Assembly: GCA_024220505.1 (NCBI GenBank)
Contig: JAKZZE010000019.1
Span: 186,001-250,000, forward strand
Reading direction: 5' to 3'
Length of the DNA stretch: 64,000 nucleotides
Source of the DNA: Rhizopus arrhizus
Taxonomy: Eukaryota; Mucoromycota; Mucoromycetes; Mucorales; Rhizopodaceae
Part shown: positions 55,991 to 64,000 of the stretch, piece after piece
Numbering within the stretch: position 1 is the first letter of the stretch
Layout of the letters: each line of letters starts with the position of its first letter
Made by a program: the position numbers and the translations under genes
Notes under the pieces: generated by a model
The model's input: only the letters and a program-made list of their open reading frames with translations
Told to the model about the DNA's origin: nothing
Databases searched by the model: none

Positions 55991-57826
55991 TTCCTTATCT
56001 ACTTCTTCTAAGAGCTCACTATTGTCACTATATTTAGATTGTACAGCTTGAATATTGTCTACTTCATCAGTATCCCATTTATATGGTAAACCAGTAAGAC
56101 CGATTCCAAGTTTAGTCATAAAATCTGTACCTATGCTCATGTCATGATCATTTGTTAAGTTCATTACTTCGAAGTTATGAGTATAATTTTTTTCATTACA
56201 TCTGATGTTTAATTCAATTGTACCAATTCGTGTAATAATAGATTCAGAATCAGCCAATTTTATTACATCTTTTTCCTTAGATGGAACAATAGGAAAATTA
56301 TGTTCTAGACAAAACTTTTTATTAATTGACGAAAAATTCGCACCTGTATCTAAGATAGTCATTGCTTTTACATTATTTACAAGGATAGGAAAGCTTATAG
56401 AATCATCTGTAGTCAGTTTAAAATCACGAGTAACAGTTATATCTTTATTCTTTAATTTCCAATCAAGAGCCATACGGTTTAAATGACCGTTAGTTTCGTC
56501 TTCATCATTTTCAGAGTTTTCATTATTATTTGAGCGGATTGCCATACGATTGACACGAGAGAGGGAAAATCCTTCATTTGCTTTTGCATTATTTAAAGAC
56601 TTCTTTGCCTCCTTGAATTCTTCACAGCGATGGCCTTTACTCCATTCTTTACCACAGTATGTACACGGCTTGGGCTTACTAGTACCCTTATTGGTGCTTA
56701 CATTATTCAATTTGATACCATTCATGACTTTATTAGCTCCTGGTGAAGCTTTATTAGCCTTTACAAAAGAGATACGAGAGACTTGTTCTTCTTCAGATCC
56801 TCTGTTACGCTTGTGTGGGTTTTTAATTGAAAAAGCAGAATCTTCACCCGAAGCAAGGACCAAGTCAATTATTTGATTAATTGAATTAGGGAGTTTAGCA
56901 CCCAAATGAGATGAGATAGCCACTTGAGCCACGGTTTTGACAGAAGGTTTAAGTGATGCAAAATAGGTTACAGCCAGTTGGGTTCCATCTTCCATACCCG
57001 CTTCTCTTCTCATCTTTTGAAACCGGTTGGAATATTCCCTATTACTTTCATAAGGAGCTTGTCGCATAGAGCCAACTTCAACCATTAGCAAAAACTTTCG
57101 ATACGGAGTATCAAAGTGGTCAAGAACAATAGGACGGACTTCTTTCCAGGTGTAACGCTTGTTCATTAAGGCTTCACGGGACCAAGAGACTTGTTCTGGG
57201 TTCATGCATAAAGGCAATAATCTTTCCCAATTTGAATTAAGCGACAAACCATGAGCATGTAGTACCGTTTCAAAAGTATTGCAGAAGTCATAAGCAGAAT
57301 CAAAGGGGTCTGCCTTCTTCTTCCACAGTGCCTCACCACGCAATTGTAACACAGGCAAATCATTAGGGTCTACTAAACGCACCGAACCAAGATTATCAGA
57401 GCCATTTAATTCTTGTTTGTCTTCAAAAAGAGAAATCATTGATTTATGGGCTTCTTGTGCAGCCACTATCTTCTGTTCAAATTCTTTATACAACGACAAA
57501 GCTTGCAATGTTTCTGGACTATCAGGACTGGATTGGTTTGAATTCATATAGGCAGCAAACAGAACCAAAGCTTGTTTTTTCATATCCTTGATCATACCAA
57601 TGCTTTTGAGAGCAACATCTTCTGGTTTAGGCATTACAGGAATAGGAGTGTCTTCTTCCGTAGGAGTAACTTCAGAGTGAGCATATTTACTAGCCATTGT
57701 ACCCAGTTGGACAGAAGGATCCACAGTAGATGGAGAATCAGTAGTATTGCTAGTACCATCAGCAATTTCACCAAGAGTATTTTCAGACATACGTATTTTA
57801 AATTTCAAATAAAGAGCAAAATTCAA
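55934..57826 (-). CDS. G4 Gag-protease
   Basis: 630 codons from ATG 57826. The N-terminal region is acidic and Ser/Thr-rich. Then come the gag capsid (LPVLQLRGEALWKK onward; SNREYSNRFQKMRREAG), one Cys/His cluster (CTYCGKEWSKGHRC), and an aspartic protease with TILDTGANFSSIN and a flap/second lobe ending MSIGTDFMTKLGIGL. The last dozen residues after ELEDCPQ are read out of the frame used by homologues, so the native stop is an artefact of the shift. The gag part itself appears intact. Confidence 0.88.
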   Translation of the reverse strand: MNFALYLKFKIRMSENTLGEIADGTSNTTDSPSTVDPSVQLGTMASKYAHSEVTPTEEDTPIPVMPKPEDVALKSIGMIKDMKKQALVLFAAYMNSNQSSPDSPETLQALSLYKEFEQKIVAAQEAHKSMISLFEDKQELNGSDNLGSVRLVDPNDLPVLQLRGEALWKKKADPFDSAYDFCNTFETVLHAHGLSLNSNWERLLPLCMNPEQVSWSREALMNKRYTWKEVRPIVLDHFDTPYRKFLLMVEVGSMRQAPYESNREYSNRFQKMRREAGMEDGTQLAVTYFASLKPSVKTVAQVAISSHLGAKLPNSINQIIDLVLASGEDSAFSIKNPHKRNRGSEEEQVSRISFVKANKASPGANKVMNGIKLNNVSTNKGTSKPKPCTYCGKEWSKGHRCEEFKEAKKSLNNAKANEGFSLSRVNRMAIRSNNNENSENDEDETNGHLNRMALDWKLKNKDITVTRDFKLTTDDSISFPILVNNVKAMTILDTGANFSSINKKFCLEHNFPIVPSKEKDVIKLADSESIITRIGTIELNIRCNEKNYTHNFEVMNLTNDHDMSIGTDFMTKLGIGLTGLPYKWDTDEVDNIQAVQSKYSDNSELLEEVDKEMSELEDCPQELLNNFNLL

Positions 57827-57908
57827 AAAGTAAAATGTTGTATAATGGTAATAGTTATTAAGAAAAAGGTAGAAACAAAAATAAAGAAACAGTGTAGGTA
57901 CTTTTTGA
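57823..57908 (-). promoter_or_regulatory. G4 candidate self-primer and primer-binding pair
   Basis: On the minus strand TCAAAAAGTA in the LTR (57899-57908, about 65 nt after the TATA box) is complementary over ten bases to TACTTTTTGA inside it (57823-57832), three bases from the LTR end. AGTC precedes the LTR segment, as in G1. Confidence 0.6.
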
Positions 57909-58403
57909 GACTAATCTTTATTTCAGTTTAAGTTAAAGTAAAAATTATTCTAATTGAAGGCAGGTATTTATATCTTATTGAGTGAGTGGCTTGATATCTT
58001 CTATTGTAAGCGTTCTTCTAATATTCAGGTACTTTAGCAAGTATCATCTATAATTATGATTATGAAAACTTTTCATTTGTTCTTTTGTATGTCTGTCATA
58101 GATTATCTTTTATTCTGGGAATTCCTCACTGATTTGAATAACGTTATTTTACGCGTTATTTCAATTCTGTGAAAGATTAGCAATATTCCTGATATTGGAT
58201 TGGATCTTGTTATTTTAGTTGATACTTCTTCTTATCAAAGAACTCTCATTAATACAAAACATATTCTAAAAGAATATGTTTAATTGGAATTGATTGTATG
58301 ATCTTATTTAAATAAACTTATATTTTTATTTTATTTAATTATGATCTTGTATTAAGACTTATATTTATTAATGTCTACTACGATCAGTTACTGTTCTACA
58401 ACA
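57836..58403 (-). repeat. G4 5' LTR
   Basis: 568 bp with matching ends TGTTGTA and TACAACA. TATA box AGATATAAATAC near 57972. The right edge joins the M4 transposase directly. Confidence 0.87.
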
Positions 58404-58869
58404 CCCCAAACGTTTACCTTAGTCTCGTCAGAGAATACCATACGACGCCAATCATCTTTTGTCCAATCCTTGTGGGCGTTGGCCCATGCAATTCGCTTTT
58501 TCATATGAATAGCCTTTAAAAACGGCTTGCGCTTCTTAATACGAGCCTGGAATCCCATCGATTTTAAAAGTTTTAAGCAAGCAGAGTAGCCAATTGCTCA
58601 TCCAACATCACATAAATATCGTTGTACATCCTCCCCCGTCTTTAATTTACCTGTTATGACTGACCGTCTGATGTAGGACTTGGTTGTAGCAGTAATTTCG
58701 GACTTGCGGCCTGATTTAAGGGGCCCCATGTTAGGAAACCACCTTCGCTTATAGTCGCTGATGGTGCTTTTCTTGACTCCAGGCACTCGTTTTATAATGG
58801 ATAAGAATGACCAGATTTGAGTAAAGACTTGATGTTATCTTGTACATCCAAAGGCAAAGAGCGAACCAT
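58404..58869 (-). pseudogene. M4 Tc1-like transposase, N-terminal fragment
   Basis: From ATG 58869 it shows a start MVRSLPLDVQDNIKSLLKSG, a frame change, a helix-turn-helix region (VPGVKKSTISDYKRRW), SGRKSEITATTKSYIRR, a TGA near 58598, KKRKPFLKAIHMKKRIAWA and the first catalytic block MVFSDETKVNVWG, where it is cut by G4. It is dead. Confidence 0.85.
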
Positions 58870-59269
58870 ATTTGTATAAAACAGCAATAATAACGAAAGA
58901 AGAAGAAGACGTGCTAAATCAGCAAAAAAAAGTAGATATTTATATTTTTTTTTTATTATTAATACGAGTCTAATGTATTATTAATCATCTGAGACAAAAC
59001 TGACGGCTTCTGAGTCAGCAGCATTGAACAATCTGGGTAATTAAAATTCTATAGGGCACCCTGAAAAATGGTCCGGATGTTGCTGAAATATTTGATCTTT
59101 TGTAGCTCCCTTTGAACTTTTGTGTGACATATCAAATTTTTACTAAAGATAAAGTAATGTTTTCTCTTCAAAATAATTTTTGTTCTGTTCAATTTGATTG
59201 AGATTTGGTAAAGCTATAGCGATATTTGTGAATAATTTAAAAACATCCGGACCATTTTTCCACCTACTG
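58404..59269 (-). mobile_element. Half of a Tc1/mariner transposon, M4
   Basis: The right end is complete: minus-strand tip CAGTAGGTGGAAAAATGG ending at 59269 next to TA (59270-59271). An inverted copy of the tip (CTGAAAAATGGTCCGGATG) lies at 59061-59079, giving a terminal block of about 210 bp like that of M3. The left half, including most of the transposase catalytic domain, is absent and G4 begins there. Confidence 0.85.
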
Positions 59270-59271
59270 TA

Positions 59272-60730
59272 TTTCGATGCTTTTGTTGTTTAATACTATA
59301 GTGGCATTTAAGTCAAAATATCCCATTGCTTGAATAATGTCAGGGTTGGTTAGTTCAAAACTATAAGTGACTGACTTTGACTGTCCAGGTGGTTTTTTAA
59401 GCTGAAATGTGTTTGACGTATAGGCTTTTAAGATCATCCCTTCTTTTGGAGCACGAATGATTTGATCATTGTTGTTTGTTATTATCTCAATCTCTTGGTT
59501 AGATTCTTTTTCCAATACTAATAATGATTCATCATTGCCTTCTTCTTGATGCTCTTTGTCAGATAGTTCATCTTCAGCACTGTAAATATCTTCATCACTA
59601 TGTTCTATTGATTCATCCTCCGTACTGTATTCTTCTTCAGTGCTTTCATCGGCTTCTTCTTCAAAATGGACATGTTTTGAATTGGAATTTGTTTGACTGA
59701 CTGGATTTTTATATGTTTGCGTATAAGTCGTGATTTTTGGTATTTTTTCTTGCTTGCGTAAGAAGGTAATAGGCAATTCGGCTTTTTGATTCTTGTATGA
59801 TACTTTCAAAGATTCGCTATTAAAATCAATCTTCGCTTTGGCTCTAATTAACCAATTGTTTCCGAGGATGAAATGAGTGGGACATGAAGGTAATACTTCC
59901 ACTGTACAAGGTATAATCATGTTTTCTTTTACTTCTACTGGTACATCATAGATAACTCCTAATCCTGCTTGTTTTGTTCCATTTCCCATAGTAAATATAG
60001 TTTCGGAGGCAGCGTCTATAGAGAGTCCTAATTTATCGGCTAAAGCTTTTGACATACAAGTCTTTGCTGCTCCACAGTCAATTAACGTTCTAATCCTATA
60101 GTCTCCGATGGTAGTTTTTGAATATACAGCGGTAGTGTTAAATTCATCGTCTTCAATTATTGCAACCGTTTGCTGAGAATCTTGATTTTTAGTAGCAATT
60201 CTTCTAGTTCTACAAACACCAGCTAACTGTCTACGGTATTTAGGGACATCATTGATTAGGTCTCTAAATGTCGCGTTGGTAGGTCGATCTAATATGTCAG
60301 TAGCGATATCGTAGGATGGAATTGGTTGTGTTCTTTTAGGCTGTTTCTTTTTGATAGGTTCAATAGGTAAATCAGTTTCCATTTCTATATCTTGGTTTGT
60401 ATGTGTTTGATTGTTATTTGAAGGTTTGATTTCTTCCAAATGACTTCTAGTAGTAATGCGTTTGGTAACAACTGTCGGTTTGGCTGTTTTCTTTTGAGCT
60501 GTAGTACGTGTTTTAGTATAAGGAACTGCTCTGGTAACTTCGGGTGGTTTATCAGGTCTGATGGCAGTATACAATTCTTTCTCGTTTCTATTTTTATTTT
60601 CTGTTAGGATGGCATTTAAATGTTGTGTTTGTTTTTGTGATGGTTGTTTGGTTTCGTTAATGGATTTTGTTTGATTTTGGGTATTCGATTGACCATTGCT
60701 TTCGTTATTAAAAACAATCGACCCATCTAG
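59272..60730 (-). pseudogene. G5 protease region of Pol, truncated by M4
   Basis: The frame is open from the slippery site at 60730 to 59272. It begins LDGSIVFNNESNGQ, then a basic Thr/Lys-rich stretch, an aspartic protease with RTLIDCGAAKTCMS (Cys in the DTG/DSG position) and FILGNNWLI, a strongly acidic tract (EEEADESTEEEYSTEDESIE), and ends at the start of the pol linker, where M4 inserted. Reverse transcriptase and later domains are missing. There is no in-frame ATG near the beginning, which supports expression by frameshifting from gag. Confidence 0.85.
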
Positions 60731-62001
60731 TTTTTTGAAGGCTGATTTTGTGCAGATGGTTGTAAAGGAAGTTCATCATTTTGATTACTGTTGGGTTGAT
60801 TACGATATCGGCTGTTGTAATTAGATCTTTCATATCCATTATTATAGTTATTTCTGAATCTATTATTGTGTCCATTATGGTTGTTATTTCCGTTGTAGTC
60901 GATGTTTCGATTATTTTTATAACCATTATTGCTATAATAGTTAGGGTTACTATTATTATTGTTGTTATATCTTTGATAATTGTCTTTAACGTTGGGATTG
61001 TAATTGTTGAAATTGTTATAGTTGTTGCGAGCATTGCAATTGTAAGGTCGATTATGTTGATCATGTATATTCAATTCGTTGCGGATAGCTTGTTGAATCA
61101 TATTAAGAATCTCTTGTTGATTATTAAGATTAGTATGACCGTGATGATATCTAGTTGAATGATTCACATGATATTGGGTGTCATTAGGATAACCTACCAC
61201 TTCCATTGTTGACAACCGATTAACTCCTGTTGTAACATTGGTATTGGTAGCTAGATTTCCTGATGATTTGCCAAATATTTGAACGTCACTGACTGGTAAA
61301 ATCTGTGCAGGTCTTTCATCAATATCTACAAGTTCAACATTATGATTATTTATGTTGTATCGACCAGCATGTGCATTATCGTTGTGATATATCAAGGCAT
61401 TGTTAATGTTTCGAGGTATGAAGGGGTTGTCGACCATGGCAATCTTACGAGGTCTATTTGCGTTCCACCATCCTTCAGAATGTGTGAGCCAGTCTTTAAA
61501 GTTCTTGGAACTGCTTTGTATGCAGAAATTTTTTATTTCGTTTAGTAATCCAGCACGGAATCTGCTTTCTATCAATGCTTCATTATCAATATTGGCCAAA
61601 TCGGCTGCTTCTCTTAATCTTGCAAGAAATATTTGTGGATGCTCTTGTTCTCCTTGGAACATATCATTAAATTCCATTTCATAGCTTTGTATTAGTTCCG
61701 GGGTGATATAATGATTCTTGAGTGCCTCTATTGCTTGGTCATACTTGATCTCTGGCTGTTCTTTTAAAATAACACGTTCAAAGTAGACTTTGGCAGCACG
61801 TCTTAGTTGTGATTTGAGAATGGCTATTTTTCTTGATTCTCCCTGCGTATTATTAACTGCAAGGTAGGAGTCTAGGATTTCTTGAAAATGACGGAAATCT
61901 TCTCCTTCATATCCGTAAAATTCGATGAGTCTTGGTCTATAACCTTGTATTACGCTTTGGTTGCTGACTGAAGCCAACACGTTAGGTCCTGTAGTTGTCA
62001 T
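60727..62001 (-). CDS. G5 Gag
   Basis: 424 codons from ATG 62001. The capsid-like region (about 25-185) contains FYGYEGEDFRHFQEILDSYL, QLRRAAKVYFE and FLARLREAADLANID, as in Retrotrans_gag. The C-terminal third is Asn/Tyr/His-rich (NNYNN-type repeats) and has no CCHC knuckle; it may bind RNA through this basic, low-complexity tail. It stops at TAG 60727-60729, directly after the heptamer A AAA AAC. Confidence 0.9.
   Translation of the reverse strand: MTTTGPNVLASVSNQSVIQGYRPRLIEFYGYEGEDFRHFQEILDSYLAVNNTQGESRKIAILKSQLRRAAKVYFERVILKEQPEIKYDQAIEALKNHYITPELIQSYEMEFNDMFQGEQEHPQIFLARLREAADLANIDNEALIESRFRAGLLNEIKNFCIQSSSKNFKDWLTHSEGWWNANRPRKIAMVDNPFIPRNINNALIYHNDNAHAGRYNINNHNVELVDIDERPAQILPVSDVQIFGKSSGNLATNTNVTTGVNRLSTMEVVGYPNDTQYHVNHSTRYHHGHTNLNNQQEILNMIQQAIRNELNIHDQHNRPYNCNARNNYNNFNNYNPNVKDNYQRYNNNNNSNPNYYSNNGYKNNRNIDYNGNNNHNGHNNRFRNNYNNGYERSNYNSRYRNQPNSNQNDELPLQPSAQNQPSKN
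60730..60736 (-). promoter_or_regulatory. Candidate -1 ribosomal frameshift site, gag/pol of G5
   Basis: The minus strand reads A AAA AAC in the gag frame, immediately followed by the gag stop TAG. A one-base backward slip continues into the open protease frame. This is a canonical X XXY YYZ heptamer. I did not identify a downstream pseudoknot. Confidence 0.75.
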
Positions 62002-62110
62002 TGCTGCTAATAAGTGTTTTGAGATTGTTGGTTCGATTTTGAGTAAATTTTTTTTTGAATAAGTCTGTTGATTTCTTGATAGTTTTTAAGTAGTTTTCAA
62101 TTTTGATCCC

Positions 62111-62123
62111 TCGTAGTGACCAC
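62111..62123 (-). promoter_or_regulatory. G5 primer-binding site candidate
   Basis: TGGTGGTCACTAC begins two bases after an LTR-like end (CTCACA, to 62126). TGG fits a tRNA CCA end; the tRNA is not identified. The same TGGTGGTCACT follows the other LTR-like units (62264, 62963, 63533, 54577). Confidence 0.55.
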
Positions 62124-62125
62124 CA

Positions 62126-63560
62126 AATGTGAGATTGGAGTTTATAGGGTTTATATAGTATAAAATAGGTTTGTTTTATAAGATTCTTGATGTGAGACCA
62201 AAGTTTCGTATAGAGTTTGGTTCCAAAAGTAGTAATAATTTGAATATAAGTTCGCTTGTAATAAGTGACCACCAGATCTTGTTAAGTAGATCAAACTGTT
62301 GTGAATAAAATAAAGTAAAAAGATAAAAAAAAAAAGGGATTACAATGAAGTGTATTTGCTTCAAGGGACTTCTTGTTCTTGATATTTGATAAAATAAAAG
62401 AAAAACAAAAGAGATTTACTTTGTATGATATTTATTAAAATAATCAAAAAGTAAAATAAAATAAAAGTTCAAAAGTAAGTAAGTCAAGAGTAAGTAAGTA
62501 AGTATAAGAAATATTGAAGTTATTTATATGTTTTTGGCTTTTCTGATTATATGCTGTTTTTGATGATTTTGTAGATATTCTGTATTTTTTTTGTATTTTT
62601 CTGGATTTATCTGTATTCATACGTATTCATACGTATTTGTTTGTATTTTCCTGGATTTGAATTAGTTGGAGAGAGAAAAGTCAAATGCTGCAAAAGTTTG
62701 CTGCATTATGTTACAATAGGGATAAGATATGAGGGTATTTATATGTTTTTGGATTTTATGATTTTGTGTTGTTTTTGGTTTTCAAGCAAAAGAGTTGATA
62801 CTCCGTTTTCAAATAGTGTAACTTGTTAGTACTTGGGATTTGGATTGTGTTAAAGTGTTGTAGATTTGTTTAATTTGAAGTTTGAAGCCTTGAATGACTT
62901 GAGTTTGTTTAACTTGATTGAACGTTTAACAGTTCTTTTGATATAGTAATTTGGTTTTAAGTAGTGACCACCAGATCTTTATAGATCAATAAGGTTAGGA
63001 GTAAGATTGTTTAATAAAAGATAAAAATAAAAGGGATCTTTCTTGATTCGTGATAATTCAGGTATCAGATCAGAAAGAATAAGTAAAAATAAAAAGAAAA
63101 GAAAAGGTGTTTGTGACCCAATAAGAAACAATTGCTTTTAAGCGCAAGAAGATTTTGTTTATTGAATGTGAATTAGATTCAAATTGGATGTCTGTATTTT
63201 GGTTAAAAATATTCATCTTATTTATATAAAAAAAGGCGTGGCTTATTGTTGGTTACAATCTATGTCGAACGACATCAATGTCGCTGGACATCAAAATTTG
63301 TTCTTGTGATCATCATTGTTCTCCGGATCCAAAACTTCATCATTTGTGCTACAATAGATTGTTACGCAGAAGTTCATTTTCTAACTGGCGTGGTACAAGA
63401 CAAAATATTTACTGTAAGGTTCGTTATGTTTTCGGGTTTCGATAGGTTCGATATAAGTTGTTGAGATAAAGTATTAGATCAATTGAGATCCAACAAGGGT
63501 AAGTAATTTGAATTATAGGCTTGCTTGTATATAGTGACCACCAGATCTTGTTAAGTGGAT
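62126..63560 (-). repeat. Serial LTR-like units upstream of G5
   Basis: AGTGACCACCAGATCTT (the complement of an LTR end plus primer-site-like sequence) occurs at 62264, 62963 and 63533. One unit runs from TGTAACCAACAATAAGCC (near 63258) through TATATAAATAAGATGAATA to about 62976. Others are partial. Several TATA-like boxes occur. No gene is supported; the small plus-strand frames at 62641-62829 and 63246-63464 have no recognised motif. Confidence 0.55.
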
Positions 63561-64000
63561 CAAACTTGATCTGTAAAGTAAAATGTAAAGAAATATAATA
63601 AAAATATAAAAGGGATACAATGAAGATAATTTACTTCAAGGGAATTCGACTTGTTTGTTATAAAATAAGAAAAATAGATTTTGTCTTTTAAGAGACTATT
63701 TATTCAAAGTAAAAATAGGTTTTTGAATAGAAGTGAATTTAAGTGAACTAAAGTGAATTGAAATAAAAGATATAGAGTTATTTATATAAAAATGATAGAG
63801 ATAAAAGAAAAGGAAATAAGGTTGATATTTTTACTTGAGTTAATATTTTTACTTGAGTTAATATTTTTACTTGAGTTAATATTTTTACTTGAGTCGATGT
63901 TGTGTATTTCAGTTAAATTACTGAAATAAGTCGATTTCAAAGTCAGTTGTACTGTAATAGCTTATTTTCTATTTAGGCCTTGTGTATTTATTGAGAGTTT
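63561..64000. other. Further LTR-like sequence to window end
   Basis: It resembles 62280-62480 (GGGATACAATGAAG, CTTCAAGGGA) and contains an 18-bp tandem repeat. No gene is visible and the unit runs off the window. Confidence 0.45.
63823..63896. repeat. 18-bp tandem repeat, four copies
   Basis: Unit TTAATATTTTTACTTGAG, four nearly perfect copies in direct repeat. Confidence 0.9.

Larger units (their letters stand above)
55191..58403 (-). mobile_element. Truncated Ty3/Gypsy element G4
   Basis: The 5' LTR (57836-58403), gag-protease and the first part of reverse transcriptase are present; everything past the RT thumb is missing, replaced at 55190 by a G3-family LTR. It is related to but distinct from G1-G3. 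A decayed LTR of the same family is at 12134-13025. Confidence 0.88.

Noticed and set aside
63823..63896. CRISPR-like array
   Set aside because: Direct 18-bp repeats without spacers in eukaryotic DNA: a minisatellite. The 32-bp and 120-bp arrays also lack unique spacers.

Overview
The window is AT-rich eukaryotic DNA made almost entirely of nested transposable elements. It has short GT-AG introns, long homopolymer runs, chromodomain-bearing Ty3/Gypsy retrotransposons, Tnp2-type (CACTA/Plavaka-like) DNA transposons and Tc1/mariner elements. This fits a repeat-rich fungus, most likely an early-diverging one such as Mucoromycota. That placement is inference; nothing here identifies a species. 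The only confident host gene is a tRNA-Leu(CAG) at 46951-47031.

Region 1 (1-46893) is a head-to-tail series of four related CACTA/Plavaka-like transposons, here called D (3' part only, 1-2474), A (2480-22850), B (22852-36122) and C (36128-46893). They share the terminal repeat CACTGCAAATAAT(TGG), subterminal tandem repeats, a plus-strand four-exon accessory gene of unknown function, and a convergent minus-strand Tnp2-type transposase gene. Without insertions A and B are each about 7.3 kb. C has lost nearly all of the transposase through a 2.67 kb deletion but keeps the accessory gene. A, B and C each carry a Gypsy element with a perfect 5-bp target duplication: G1 (9526-20936, AAAGG) inside A's transposase gene, G2 (24466-30471, GCTCA) just upstream of B's accessory gene, and G3 (36533-42798, TTTAT) in C's left subterminal repeats. 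A also carries Tc1/mariner M1 (3993-5623). G1 is itself interrupted by a 3.8 kb long-TIR element with an 8-bp duplication (11126-14911) and by Tc1/mariner M2 (18991-20630). G2 is structurally complete, with LTRs identical by eye.

Region 2 (46894-47057) is the tRNA gene with little flanking DNA. Region 3 (47058-54124) is a different Gypsy lineage, G6, with a CCHC knuckle, a tRNA-type primer site and no chromodomain. Its integrase is split by Tc1/mariner M3 (51411-53047). Region 4 (54125-64000) is a mosaic: LTR fragments, a G3-family LTR lacking a target duplication (54767-55190), a truncated Gypsy G4 (55191-58403), half of Tc1/mariner M4 (58404-59269), the gag-protease half of Gypsy G5 (59272-62126) with a candidate -1 frameshift heptamer, and serial LTR-like units to the window end.

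The most interesting signals are: (i) in G1, G2, G3 and G4 a short segment about 50-65 nt past the LTR TATA box is complementary to a segment just inside the LTR, with different bases in each element, as expected for Tf1/sushi-type self-priming; (ii) the conserved, rapidly diverging accessory gene of the CACTA-like elements, kept even where the transposase is lost; (iii) Tc1/mariner ends in which the roughly 212-bp terminal repeat is itself bounded by inverted copies of the transposon tip, seen in M3 and M4.
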